DNA from: Pantoea septica
GTDB taxonomy: Bacteria > Pseudomonadota > Gammaproteobacteria > Enterobacterales > Enterobacteriaceae
Assembly (NCBI RefSeq): GCF_002095575.1
Contig: NZ_MLJJ01000001.1
Location: 124,001-188,000 of the forward strand
Direction: 5' to 3'
Length of the DNA stretch: 64,000 bases
Of this stretch, positions 55,259-63,306 are shown piece by piece. The stretch's first letter is position 1. The number at the start of each line of letters is the position of its first letter. The notes beneath the pieces are model-generated. The model ran no database searches. It saw only the letters and a list, made by a program, of their open reading frames with translations, and was not told the origin of the DNA. Position numbers and translations under genes: made by a program.

Positions 55259-57373
55259 TTACTCGCTATGCGCGGTCAATCGCTGCGCGTCTGCCGCCGG
55301 CGTCACGGCCAGCGCGCTGCCTTCGCGACCCGCATTTTTAAGATTTTCCGCAAGCTTGCGCATCATCAGCGCGTTGTCGCGCGCATAGGGCGAAGACTGA
55401 ATCTGCTGATCCAGCAGCTGGCTGAGGTGCCAGTCGAGCTGCTGCAGGTCGCGCGCGCTGACGTTCTCAGGCAGCGAACGCTGCAAATTCTGCATCAGCC
55501 AGGCGCGTAAAAATTCGCCGTCGTAGTTGCGCGGCTGATAGAGCATCTGATAGGCGCGCAGCGCGTTGCGGCTGTACTCATTGTCGTCGCCCTTGTCGTT
55601 TCGCAGCAGGTTAGTGATCTGCTGCGCGACGCGCGGCAATAGCAAAGACTTTAGCGCATTTTGATAAAGCGCCCAGGCGGCGTCGCTGACCTGGGTGCCG
55701 CGATAAAGCCCGGCGCGCATCGTAACCGGCGGATTATCCAGTGAAAATCGGTCAGAGAGCGGCAGTTTCACCAGGTTGTTCAAAAAGGGAAGCAGATCAA
55801 AAATATTATCCGCTGGCTGATGGATTACCTGCTGGCTCTGGGTGGCGATAACCGGCACGCGCTCCGCCACCTGGCTGAGGTAGCGCTGGTTCTGGAAAAA
55901 GCTGATCAGCCAGAGTCCGGAGGCGATGGTCAACGCGCCCGCCAGCACGCCGTAGCCAATCCAGTGGAACAGCTGGTTGCGGTGCTCCCAGTGGCGGTTG
56001 CTGCCGGCAAGGCCGCTTTCGCGGAACACCAGGTCGCTGAGCAGATCGCGGATAAAAAAGCTCTGGCCCTTGTTGCCGGGGATCGGGCTGTTGCGGTTGA
56101 CGCTGTCCCAGGCGGCGATGGTCTGACCGCCTGCCTGCGGCAGCTGCAGCTTGCGGCTTAGCTCGCCCATAATACGGTCGAAGGGCAGGCCCTCCTGGGT
56201 GCCGCTGGTAAAGAAGAGGCCGCGGGCGCTCCAGGCGATCGACTCCTGCTGGTCGGAGAAAACCACGTCGAGATACTCGCTCAGCAGCGGGCGCAGCGAG
56301 GCGAACTCCTGCGGAAAAAGGAAGCAGTCGGCGCGCTGGCCAAGATCCCGCTCCTGCGCCATCTTATGGCTGAGCTGCTGCTGAAGCTGCTGCTCCAGCC
56401 GGTGGAACTGCTGATGAAAGCTGCGGTGCCAGTCATCTTTATGCGGCTTGCCCGGCTCCCAGGGGAAGGTAAAGCCCCAGATGGCGTCGCGCTGGCGCTT
56501 CTCCAGCGCGCCGAAATAGCCCATAAAGCCTTTCAGCAGATCGGTTTTGGTCACCATGACGTAGACCGGAAAGTGAATGCCGGTCTGCTGGTGCAGCTCG
56601 CTCAGCCGATTGCGCATGGCGCTCGCCTGGGCATAGCGCGCCTCGGCCGATTCGCTTAGCAGATCCGCCACGCTGAGGGTCATGATCACGCCGTTGATCG
56701 GCTGCCGCGTGCGATAGCGCTTCAGCAAATTGATAAAGCTGTGCCACTCGCTGGCGTCGCGCACGCGCTGGCTCTCCTGCAGGGTATAGCGTCCGGCGGT
56801 GTCGATCAGCACGGCCTGGTCGGTAAACCACCAGTCGCAGTGGCGGGTGCCGCCTACGCCGCGGATCGCGGTCTTGCCGACGCTGTCGGTCAGGGGAAAG
56901 TCGAGCCCGGCGTTGAGCAGCGCGGTGGTTTTGCCCGCGCCGGGCGCGCCGATCACCAGATACCACGGCAGCTGATAGAGATAGCTCGACTGCACGCGCG
57001 CCAGCCAGCGGCTGTTGCTTTTGCGGCTAAGGGGCATGCGTTTTAGCTGCATCACCGCCTCGCTGAAGCGCTGGGTGAGCAGCTCCTCGGTCGCGTGGCG
57101 ATCGGAGAGATCTTCCGCGCCCGCCTGCTGCAGGTTATTGAGCAGCTTGCTGTTGAACCAGGCGCGATAGAGCGAAGGGATAAACTGAAACAAAATCCAG
57201 ATGAAAAAGAGCAGGCCCACCGTCAGCTGGCGCGGTAGCGCCTGCTCCAGCGGGCGAGTCTCTCCCCAGCTCCAGAACGGGCCGAGGATCCAGACGAGAC
57301 AGCTCAGCGCCGTCACGCCGATAAAACTCCACAACAGGCGATGGGTGAGAACAGGGCGTAAGGATGCGCGCAT
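55259..57373 (-). CDS. tssM: TssM (IcmF-like) inner-membrane protein, lacking C-terminal region
   Basis: Only 704 residues; family members are about 1,100-1,200. Two transmembrane helices at the start (about 12-32 and 48-68), a cytoplasmic ATP/GTPase-like domain with Walker A GAPGAGKTT near 143, LIDTAGRY near 192 and VMVTKTDLLKG near 270, and a third helix near 478-498, then about 200 periplasmic residues ending in a low-complexity tail. The remaining C-terminal periplasmic domains, which bind lipoprotein TssJ and span the periplasm, are absent. There is no frameshift and the next gene starts 13 bp later. ATG overlaps the tssL stop (TAATG). It is either a degenerate or a purposely shortened TssM. 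Confidence 0.9.
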   Translation of the reverse strand: MRASLRPVLTHRLLWSFIGVTALSCLVWILGPFWSWGETRPLEQALPRQLTVGLLFFIWILFQFIPSLYRAWFNSKLLNNLQQAGAEDLSDRHATEELLTQRFSEAVMQLKRMPLSRKSNSRWLARVQSSYLYQLPWYLVIGAPGAGKTTALLNAGLDFPLTDSVGKTAIRGVGGTRHCDWWFTDQAVLIDTAGRYTLQESQRVRDASEWHSFINLLKRYRTRQPINGVIMTLSVADLLSESAEARYAQASAMRNRLSELHQQTGIHFPVYVMVTKTDLLKGFMGYFGALEKRQRDAIWGFTFPWEPGKPHKDDWHRSFHQQFHRLEQQLQQQLSHKMAQERDLGQRADCFLFPQEFASLRPLLSEYLDVVFSDQQESIAWSARGLFFTSGTQEGLPFDRIMGELSRKLQLPQAGGQTIAAWDSVNRNSPIPGNKGQSFFIRDLLSDLVFRESGLAGSNRHWEHRNQLFHWIGYGVLAGALTIASGLWLISFFQNQRYLSQVAERVPVIATQSQQVIHQPADNIFDLLPFLNNLVKLPLSDRFSLDNPPVTMRAGLYRGTQVSDAAWALYQNALKSLLLPRVAQQITNLLRNDKGDDNEYSRNALRAYQMLYQPRNYDGEFLRAWLMQNLQRSLPENVSARDLQQLDWHLSQLLDQQIQSSPYARDNALMMRKLAENLKNAGREGSALAVTPAADAQRLTAHSE

Positions 57374-58590
57374 TACTGGGTTCCCTGATGATTACTGAGC
57401 GTTTCCGGCGCGGCGAACAGCGTAATTTCGACGCGGCGGTTGCGAGTGCGGTTTTCGTTGCTGTCGTTGGGCAGCAGGGGGTCGCTGTCGCCGCGTCCTT
57501 CAGAGCGGATCGCATGGCCGTCGGCAAGCTGCGATTGCAGCAGCTGGGTCACGGCGCGGGCGCGGGCGAACGAAAATTCATAGCTGGAGGCGAAGCGGCT
57601 ATTGTCCACTGGACGATTGTCGGTAAAGACCGACACCAGCACCGTGCCTTTGACGTTCTTCATCGCCGTGGCGACGCGGGCCAGCAAGGCGCGGCCGACC
57701 GGATTGATGGCGGTGCCCTGTTCGGCGAACAGCTTGTCGGCGGGAATAATCACCTTGCTGCCGAACGCGCCGTCGCTGACTTCAAGCTGGCCGGCGGCGA
57801 TAACGTCGTTAAGGCGCTGGCGCAAATCGAGCAGCGCCTGCGGCGAAGAGGGACGGCGCCCAACGGTGATCTGCGGCAGCGGCGTCTGATAAATGGCGCG
57901 CAGCAGCGGTTCGGCGTCGTTGCCGAGCCGCCAGTTCAGAGCGCTGTAGAGCAGGCAGGCGAGCAGCGCGGCGACGGTAGCGCAGGCCCAGAGCGGGATC
58001 ATCGGGCGCGAGATGCTGCTGACCAGAGGATGCACCTCGACCAGCGGCCTGGCGTTCCCGCTTTGCGGCTGGCGCGTCTCCTCGATCAGCTTCGCGAGAC
58101 GCTTGCGAATGGCGTCGCACTGCACGCGTCCGCTGTCGCTGCCGCGATAGCGGCCTTCGTAGCCGAGCAGCAGGCAGTAGTGCACCACCTCCAGCAGCCA
58201 GAGGTGCTGGGCCGGGCTCTGCGAAATGCGCGACAGCAGCTGGAAAAATTTTTCGCCGCCCCAGCTTTCGTTGTGAAAGGTCACCAGCATGCCGTTGCCG
58301 GACCAGACGCCGCGCGTGCCCCATGGCGTTTGCGCAGCGGCCTCGTCCAGCGCGCTGCACAGGCAGTAGCGCGCGCCGATAATCATCTCGAACGGCAGGC
58401 CCGCCTGCTTGCAGCGCTGCTCGAACTGGCGGATTTCATCAATCAGCGACTGACGCAGGCCGGCGGGATCGTCGTGCGTCACCGCCTGGCGAAGCTGTAC
58501 CACGGCGTTCAGCAGCGGCGCCGCAGCCTGCAGTAAAAGATTATCGTTGCCCGAGGCGTTCGCCTCTGCGGCCTGCGATTCCTGAGTCAT
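57373..58590 (-). CDS. tssL: TssL (DotU-like) with C-terminal OmpA-like domain
   Basis: Protein of 405 residues: cytoplasmic DotU domain (about 20-180; LLNAVVQLRQAV, GARYCLCSALDEAAAQTPWG, ESWGGEKFFQLL, HYCLLLGYEGRYRG), one transmembrane helix (about 199-220), and a periplasmic OmpA/MotB-like domain (about 280-395) with FSFARARAVTQLLQSQL and the peptidoglycan-binding NENRTRNRRVEI. This is the long TssL type that carries its own peptidoglycan anchor. Its stop overlaps the tssM start. In full systems it forms the membrane complex with TssM and TssJ. Confidence 0.93.
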   Translation of the reverse strand: MTQESQAAEANASGNDNLLLQAAAPLLNAVVQLRQAVTHDDPAGLRQSLIDEIRQFEQRCKQAGLPFEMIIGARYCLCSALDEAAAQTPWGTRGVWSGNGMLVTFHNESWGGEKFFQLLSRISQSPAQHLWLLEVVHYCLLLGYEGRYRGSDSGRVQCDAIRKRLAKLIEETRQPQSGNARPLVEVHPLVSSISRPMIPLWACATVAALLACLLYSALNWRLGNDAEPLLRAIYQTPLPQITVGRRPSSPQALLDLRQRLNDVIAAGQLEVSDGAFGSKVIIPADKLFAEQGTAINPVGRALLARVATAMKNVKGTVLVSVFTDNRPVDNSRFASSYEFSFARARAVTQLLQSQLADGHAIRSEGRGDSDPLLPNDSNENRTRNRRVEITLFAAPETLSNHQGTQ

Positions 58591-58616
58591 TAACGGGGAT
58601 TCTTCCAGACAAGAAC

Positions 58617-58640
58617 AGATCCCTGAGTGGCGAGCTCAGG
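58617..58640. other. Hairpin between the lipoprotein gene and tssL
   Basis: Arms ATCCCTGAG and CTCAGGGAT with a short loop, using the same CATCCCTG word as the dispersed repeat elements. It lies in the 85 bp gap between the first two genes of the operon and could reduce transcription into tssL or be an eroded repeat. Confidence 0.45.
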
Positions 58641-58675
58641 GATGACAAACTGGCAATATGCGCCGGATTTCATTA

Positions 58676-59170
58676 TCAGTCTAAGATCCAGGTCGCGGTA
58701 TCGTTGGTGCGGCACGCTTTGCTGGCGCCGCCGACATCGACGCAGACCTGCTTATTCTTGCCGCGCGGCCGCGGACGATCGCTGCGCAGCGTGGCGTCGT
58801 AACGGCTGCTCTCCACGCCCGCTTTCAGCGGAACATAGCCGATCAGCGGGCCGTCTGCCTGGTCGGCGATCGCCAGCCAGTGATTTTCGACGCTGCCCAG
58901 CACTTCGAACGGCTTGCCGGTTTCAAGATAACGCACCACTTTGCCGCCGTAGTCGGGCGTGGTCATTACCGACGCCGCATAGAGCGCGCGCCAGGTCTCA
59001 TTAACCGGAGTAAACTCGGCAGGCGCGGCGACCGCATGACGATGCACCAACTTAACGCCATTGACTTCGCTGGTGACCAGCGTGTCATCGGTGACAGACG
59101 GCGGCGGCGCTTTACAGCCCGCCAGGGTCAATGTCGCCAGCAGCATTAACGCAAGACTCTTTTTCACCAT
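58676..59170 (-). CDS. SH3-like lipoprotein, first gene of T6SS-like operon
   Basis: Lipoprotein of 164 residues: signal peptide with lipobox LAGC (Cys near 18), followed by Lys at +2, which favours outer-membrane sorting. Residues about 50-115 look like a bacterial SH3 domain (RALYAASVMTTPDYGGKVVRYLETGKPFEVLG, then HWLAIADQ and LIGYVPL). A C-terminal Cys pair (CVDVGGASKAC) may form a disulfide. ATG 59170 has GAGGA just upstream. It is not TssJ by sequence, but holds the place where an outer-membrane lipoprotein partner of TssM would be expected. SH3b domains often bind peptidoglycan. Confidence 0.75.
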   Translation of the reverse strand: MVKKSLALMLLATLTLAGCKAPPPSVTDDTLVTSEVNGVKLVHRHAVAAPAEFTPVNETWRALYAASVMTTPDYGGKVVRYLETGKPFEVLGSVENHWLAIADQADGPLIGYVPLKAGVESSRYDATLRSDRPRPRGKNKQVCVDVGGASKACRTNDTATWILD

Positions 59171-59236
59171 GTTCCTCGATTTCATCAGAGTAACTGCATA
59201 ATACGTCGCCATCGTCATGCTGGTGACGACCCGCAA

Positions 59237-59600
59237 CCTGCATCATGCCTTCACAGCATCAGCTAAAAAAACAGAAAAATTACATCAGGATAGTACTGCA
59301 TCCAGTCTACCTAAGACTTTTGAGATTTCAAACCATTGCGCTGTCGCTAAAGCCATGCTAGCCAGCCTGGCGCGCGGCGCGCAAAGATGCCGAAAAAGGT
59401 CGCTGGGTAGTTCAGTTAAACGAAATTTACGAATGAATGACGTAACGTGATGAATTATGAAGCACGCTATTTTGTCATGGGCCACCGGGAATGGGAAATT
59501 ATTAAATTTTTTTAATTGCTTCAGCCGCCTGTGCCTTTTGCGCTTCCTCTCTGGCGCCGGCTATTTTCAGAATATACGGGTGAGAGCGATCGCACTTTTT
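59237..59600. other. Non-coding region between the T6SS-like operon and nasR
   Basis: About 360 bp without a supportable gene. It must hold the divergent promoters of the lipoprotein-led operon and of nasR. No clear sigma-70 elements stood out; a sigma-54-type element lies at 59609-59624. Confidence 0.5.
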
Positions 59601-59608
59601 CCATAAAC

Positions 59609-59624
59609 CGGCACGGCTTTTGCT
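59609..59624 (+). promoter_or_regulatory. Sigma-54-type promoter element upstream of nasR
   Basis: CGGCACGGCTTTTGCT matches the sigma-54 consensus TGGCAC-N5-TTGCW except for the first base, with the -24 GG and -12 GC dinucleotides at correct spacing. It lies 45 bp before the nasR ATG. No convincing NtrC site was found next to it. Confidence 0.65.
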
Positions 59625-59668
59625 TCGTTTTGCCCAAATAAGGCGACTCTGAGCAAAAGGTGATCCCC

Positions 59669-60898
59669 ATGACCGACGCGCTGGCATATCTCCAGGCATC
59701 GCGCGACAGCGACATCGCCAGCCTGCAACGGCTGGTGCATACCGGCCAGCTGATCGCAGCGCTGAGCGAATTGATCCATCAGCTTCAGCGCGAGCGTGGC
59801 GCCAGCAATATCTGGATTTGCTCGCAGGGTCGGCTGTTTGCCCAGGAGCGTCTGGCGCGCGAGGGCGAGGTGAGCGCGGCGATCCAACGCTTTACCCGGG
59901 CGCTGCCGCCCGCCGCCGCCCATCCCGGCGACAGCCGCTTCTGCAACCTGATCGCCGCCGCGCTGCAGGCGCTGGCGGCGCTGCCTGGCCTGCGCGCGCA
60001 GATGCTGGCGGGCGAGCGCGATCAGGCGCAGTCGATGCAGGCGTTCAACCAGGTGATCCGCACCCTGCTGAACCTGGTGTTCGAAGCGGCGGATACCGCC
60101 AGCCATCCCGATATTTCCCGCGCGCTGATTGCGCTGTTCAGCTTTATGCAGGGCAAAGAGCTGGCGGGACAGGAGCGCGCCACCGGATCGGCAGGCTTCG
60201 CCGCCGGCCGCTTCAGCGACGAGCAGCGTCAGCGCATGGTGGCGCTGATCGCAGCGCAGGAGCAGAGTTTCGCCACCTTCAGCCAGTTTGCCGACGCCGA
60301 TGCGCTGGCCCGCTGGCGTCCGCTGGCGTCCGCCAGCCGGGAAGTGGAGCGGCTGCGGCGCATCGCCTGCACGCTCGGCCAGGCGGAAGAGTCGGGCACG
60401 CTGCGCTGGTTCTCGCTGCTTAGCGCCCGCATCGATCAGATGAAAAAGCTGGAGGATCACCTCACCGCCACGCTGATGACGCGCTGTCGGCAGGCGATCC
60501 AGGCGGCGCAGAGCGAAGCCGCGCAGCCTGCCCTGGCGGCGGACCAGAGCTTCAGCCTCTATATCGCCGGCGCCGACTGGCTGCCGGAAGAGCAGACCCG
60601 GCTGCACAGCGACGGGCTGGCGCACCAGCTTGGCCGCTCGGTTCTGTCGCTGGTGCGCGAGCAGGCGCAGCGTCTGCAGCGTCAGGCGGATGAGCTGGCG
60701 ACCATGCGCGCCACCTTAGAAGAGCGGCGGGTGATCGATCAGGCGAAGGCCTGGCTGATGCAGCAGCACGGCTACGGCGAACAGGCGGCGTGGCAGGCGC
60801 TGCGCAAAAGCGCCATGAACCAGAATAAGCGCATTTTCGACATTGCTCAGGCGGTGCTGGCGGTGGCCGCGATGGCGCAGCCGCCCGCGTCCCAGTGA
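59669..60898 (+). CDS. nasR: Nitrate/nitrite-responsive antiterminator NasR
   Basis: RNA-binding antiterminator of 409 residues. The N-terminal NIT domain senses nitrate and nitrite (HQLQRERGASNIWI near residue 34; a second NIT half near 210-290 containing FADADALARWRPLASASREVERLRR). The C-terminal ANTAR domain (about 340-395) has ALEERRVIDQAKAWLMQQHGYGEQAAWQALRK-type sequence. ATG 59669 has AAGGTGAT 6 bp upstream; GTG 59660 overlaps that site and is rejected. In Klebsiella NasR binds a leader hairpin before nasF to prevent termination; that leader follows directly here. Confidence 0.93.
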   Translation: MTDALAYLQASRDSDIASLQRLVHTGQLIAALSELIHQLQRERGASNIWICSQGRLFAQERLAREGEVSAAIQRFTRALPPAAAHPGDSRFCNLIAAALQALAALPGLRAQMLAGERDQAQSMQAFNQVIRTLLNLVFEAADTASHPDISRALIALFSFMQGKELAGQERATGSAGFAAGRFSDEQRQRMVALIAAQEQSFATFSQFADADALARWRPLASASREVERLRRIACTLGQAEESGTLRWFSLLSARIDQMKKLEDHLTATLMTRCRQAIQAAQSEAAQPALAADQSFSLYIAGADWLPEEQTRLHSDGLAHQLGRSVLSLVREQAQRLQRQADELATMRATLEERRVIDQAKAWLMQQHGYGEQAAWQALRKSAMNQNKRIFDIAQAVLAVAAMAQPPASQ

Positions 60899-60931
60899 GA
60901 GGTGCGGCGCGGCTACCTCTCCGGAGGTAGA

Positions 60932-60948
60932 TGCACAACCGCTGTGCG
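60932..60948. promoter_or_regulatory. NtrC-like site 1 upstream of nasF
   Basis: TGCACAACCGCTGTGCG agrees with the NtrC consensus TGCACC-N5-GGTGCA at both GCAC/GTGC cores with correct 7-base spacing. Centre is about 107 bp upstream of the expected transcription start. Confidence 0.65.
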
Positions 60949-60953
60949 CAGGC

Positions 60954-60970
60954 TGCGTTAGCAAAGTGCA
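60954..60970. promoter_or_regulatory. NtrC-like site 2 upstream of nasF
   Basis: TGCGTTAGCAAAGTGCA has a good right half (GTGCA) and a partial left half. It lies 22 bp, two helical turns, from site 1, as in tandem NtrC enhancers. Confidence 0.5.
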
Positions 60971-61021
60971 TCCGTGGGACTGGGGCACGCGGAAAGCCGC
61001 GCAGCAGCGACCTCCCTGACC

Positions 61022-61037
61022 TGGCACGCTCCTTGCT
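61022..61037 (+). promoter_or_regulatory. Sigma-54 promoter of the nas operon
   Basis: TGGCACGCTCCTTGCT is a perfect match to TGGCAC-N5-TTGCW. Transcription should begin about 61047, giving a leader of about 120 nt before nasF. Confidence 0.92.
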
Positions 61038-61054
61038 GTACTTTCAGGGTATTC

Positions 61055-61143
61055 GCACTTCTTTCGCCAACGGCGGCGAAACAGTGCTTTGGATAAAGGC
61101 GTCCATCCGCATGCGCAGGCATGTCGGTCGGACGCCTTTTTTT
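61055..61143 (+). promoter_or_regulatory. NasR-dependent attenuator (leader hairpin and terminator)
   Basis: Leader hairpin 61055-61087 pairs GCAC with GTGC and TTTCGCC with GGCGAAA around a six-base loop (AACGGC), the shape of the NasR recognition stem. The terminator at 61095-61143 pairs AAGGCGTCC (61096-61104) with GGACGCCTT (61130-61138) and ends in seven T. When nitrate or nitrite is bound, NasR should bind the first stem and block the terminator, allowing nasF transcription. Confidence 0.88.
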
Positions 61144-61168
61144 ATTCTCTTTTTTCAGGAAGCGAGCG

Positions 61169-62419
61169 ATGAGCCACTCCTCTTTTTCCGCCTCACGGCG
61201 CAAGTTGTTACTCGCCGGCGCCGTCGCTGGCGGCGGCTTTCTGCTGCCGGGGCTGCGCAACGCCGTCTGGGCCGCCGGTTCCGACGCGCCGGAGAAGGCG
61301 AGCCTGCGCGTCGGCTTTATCCCGCTCACCGACTGCGCGCCGGTGGTGATGGCGGCGGTGAAGGGCTTCGATAAAAAATATGGCCTGACGCTGCAGCCGA
61401 GCAAAGAGGCGAGCTGGGCGGCGGTGCGCGACAAGCTCACCTCCGGCGAGCTGGACGCCGCCCACGCGCTCTACGGCATGATCTACGGCCTGCAGCTGGG
61501 CGTGGCGGGGCCGCAGCACGACATGGCCAACCTGATGACGCTCAACAACAACGGCCAGGCGATTACGCTCTCCAGCCAGCTTAAGGAGCAGGGCGTGAGC
61601 GACGCCGCCAGCCTGAAGCAGGCGGTGGCGGCGCAGCCAAAAGGCGCTTTTACCTTCGCCCACACCTTTCCCACCAGCACCCACGCCATGTGGCTCTACT
61701 ACTGGCTCGCCAGCGCGGACATTCATCCCTTCGACGACGTCCGTACCCTGGTGGTGCCGCCGCCGCAGATGGTGATGAACATGAAGATCGGCAATATGAG
61801 CGGCTTCTGCGTCGGCGAGCCGTGGAACCAGCGCGCCATCAGCGACAACATCGGCTTCACCGCCGCCACCTCGCAGCAGATCTGGCCGGATCATCCCGAA
61901 AAGATCCTCGCCACCCGCGCCGAGTGGGTGAAAAGCAATCCCAACAGCGCCCGCGCGCTGACCGCGGCAGTGCTCGAGGCGGCGCGCTGGATCGACGCTT
62001 CCGACGACAACCGCCGCGAAACCGCCGCCGTGCTGGCGCAGCGCGCCTGGATCAATACCAAAGTCGAGACGCTGGAGGGCCGCATGCTCGGGCAGTACCA
62101 GAACGGCCTCGGCAAAAGCTGGCAGGACGCGCACGCCATGCGCTTCTTTGGCGACGGCGCGGTGAGCTTTCCCTGGCTCTCCGACGGTATGTGGTTCCTG
62201 ACGCAGATGAAGCGCTGGGGCATGCTCAGCGCCGATCCCGACTATCTGGCGGTGGCGCGGCAGATCAACCGCATCGACATCTACAAACAGGCGGCGAGCG
62301 CCGTCGGCAACGTCGCGCTGCCGCCGGGCGAACTACGCAGCAGCACCCTGATGGACGGCAAAGTGTGGGACGGCAGCGATCCTGCCGCTTACGCCGCCGG
62401 CTTCGTCCTGAAACGCTAA
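61169..62419 (+). CDS. nasF: Nitrate ABC transporter substrate-binding protein
   Basis: Periplasmic nitrate-binding protein (NrtA/NasF family), 416 residues. The N-terminus carries a twin-arginine-like signal (SASRRKLLLAG, then a hydrophobic core ending near AVWA). Mature part has ASLRVGFIPLTDCAPVVMAAVKGF, the NrtA-type start, and MSGFCVGEPWNQRAI and FLTQMKRWGM later on. ATG 61169 follows AGGA; the longer open frame starting at 61121 lies within the terminator and is rejected. First gene of the nitrate assimilation operon. Confidence 0.94.
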   Translation: MSHSSFSASRRKLLLAGAVAGGGFLLPGLRNAVWAAGSDAPEKASLRVGFIPLTDCAPVVMAAVKGFDKKYGLTLQPSKEASWAAVRDKLTSGELDAAHALYGMIYGLQLGVAGPQHDMANLMTLNNNGQAITLSSQLKEQGVSDAASLKQAVAAQPKGAFTFAHTFPTSTHAMWLYYWLASADIHPFDDVRTLVVPPPQMVMNMKIGNMSGFCVGEPWNQRAISDNIGFTAATSQQIWPDHPEKILATRAEWVKSNPNSARALTAAVLEAARWIDASDDNRRETAAVLAQRAWINTKVETLEGRMLGQYQNGLGKSWQDAHAMRFFGDGAVSFPWLSDGMWFLTQMKRWGMLSADPDYLAVARQINRIDIYKQAASAVGNVALPPGELRSSTLMDGKVWDGSDPAAYAAGFVLKR

Positions 62420-62430
62420 GAGAGGCAGAG

Positions 62431-63297
62431 ATGAAAAAAGTTGCGCAGATCAGCGCCCCAACCGCCGTCGAACCTGGCACCGTCGTCACCCTTAATCTGA
62501 AACCGAAAAGCGCGGTCCGTCCGCCGCGCCTGCGTCCGCTGATGCAGCGGCTCATTCCGGCGCTGTGCGGCCTGCTGCTGATGCTGCTGGTGTGGCAGAT
62601 CGCCGCGCTGTGGAGCAGCGGCTTCCCGACGCCGTACGCCACCTGGCAGGCGGCGCTGACGCTGTTCGCCGATCCCTTCTATAACGCCGGTCCGAACGAC
62701 CAGGGCATCGGCTGGAACGTGCTCGCCTCGCTGCAGCGCGTCGCCGTCGGCTTTGGCCTGGCGGCGCTGGTGGGCATCCCCGCCGGATTTCTGCTTGGGC
62801 GCTTCACCTTCGTGTCGCGCATGTTCGGCCCGATTATCGCGCTGCTGCGTCCGGTCAGCCCGCTCGCCTGGCTGCCGATCGGCCTGCTGCTGTTCCAGCG
62901 CGCTGAACCCGCCTCCAGCTGGACCATTTTTATCTGCTCTATCTGGCCGATGGTAATCAACACCGCCGAAGGGGTGCAGCGCATCCCGCAGGACTATCTC
63001 AACGTGGCGCGCGTACTGCAGCTTTCAGAGTGGACGGTGATGCGCCGCATTCTGTTTCCCGCCGTGCTGCCGGCGGTGCTCACCGGCGTGCGTCTCTCGA
63101 TCGGCATCGCCTGGCTGGTGATCGTCGCGGCCGAAATGCTCACCGGCGGCCTCGGCATCGGCTTCTGGATCTGGAACGAGTGGAACAACCTCAACGTCGA
63201 GAACATCCTCATCGCCATTCTGATTATCGGCGTGGTGGGGCTGTTGCTGGAGCAGGGCCTGATGCTGCTGGCCCGCCGTTTTAGCTGGGATAAATAA
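62431..63297 (+). CDS. nasE: Nitrate ABC transporter permease
   Basis: Inner-membrane permease of 288 residues (NrtB family). About six hydrophobic helices follow a 30-residue cytoplasmic N-terminus. The ABC permease EAA-type loop is at AEGVQRIPQDYLNVARVLQLSEWTVMRRILFPAVLPAVLTGVR. Start 62431 is 11 bp after nasF. It forms the channel with the ATPase encoded next. Confidence 0.94.
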   Translation: MKKVAQISAPTAVEPGTVVTLNLKPKSAVRPPRLRPLMQRLIPALCGLLLMLLVWQIAALWSSGFPTPYATWQAALTLFADPFYNAGPNDQGIGWNVLASLQRVAVGFGLAALVGIPAGFLLGRFTFVSRMFGPIIALLRPVSPLAWLPIGLLLFQRAEPASSWTIFICSIWPMVINTAEGVQRIPQDYLNVARVLQLSEWTVMRRILFPAVLPAVLTGVRLSIGIAWLVIVAAEMLTGGLGIGFWIWNEWNNLNVENILIAILIIGVVGLLLEQGLMLLARRFSWDK

Positions 63298-63306
63298 GGA
63301 GCCGCT

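Noticed and set aside
57364-58536. Plus-strand open frame of 390 codons opposite tssL
   Set aside because: Shadow of a high-GC gene; tssL has intact DotU and OmpA domains.
51597-59170. Functional complete type VI secretion system
   Set aside because: Sheath, tube, baseplate, ATPase and TssJ genes are absent and TssM lacks its C-terminal domains.
59502-59699. Minus-strand small frame upstream of nasR
   Set aside because: Overlaps the sigma-54-type promoter and the nasR start; residues show no protein-like pattern.
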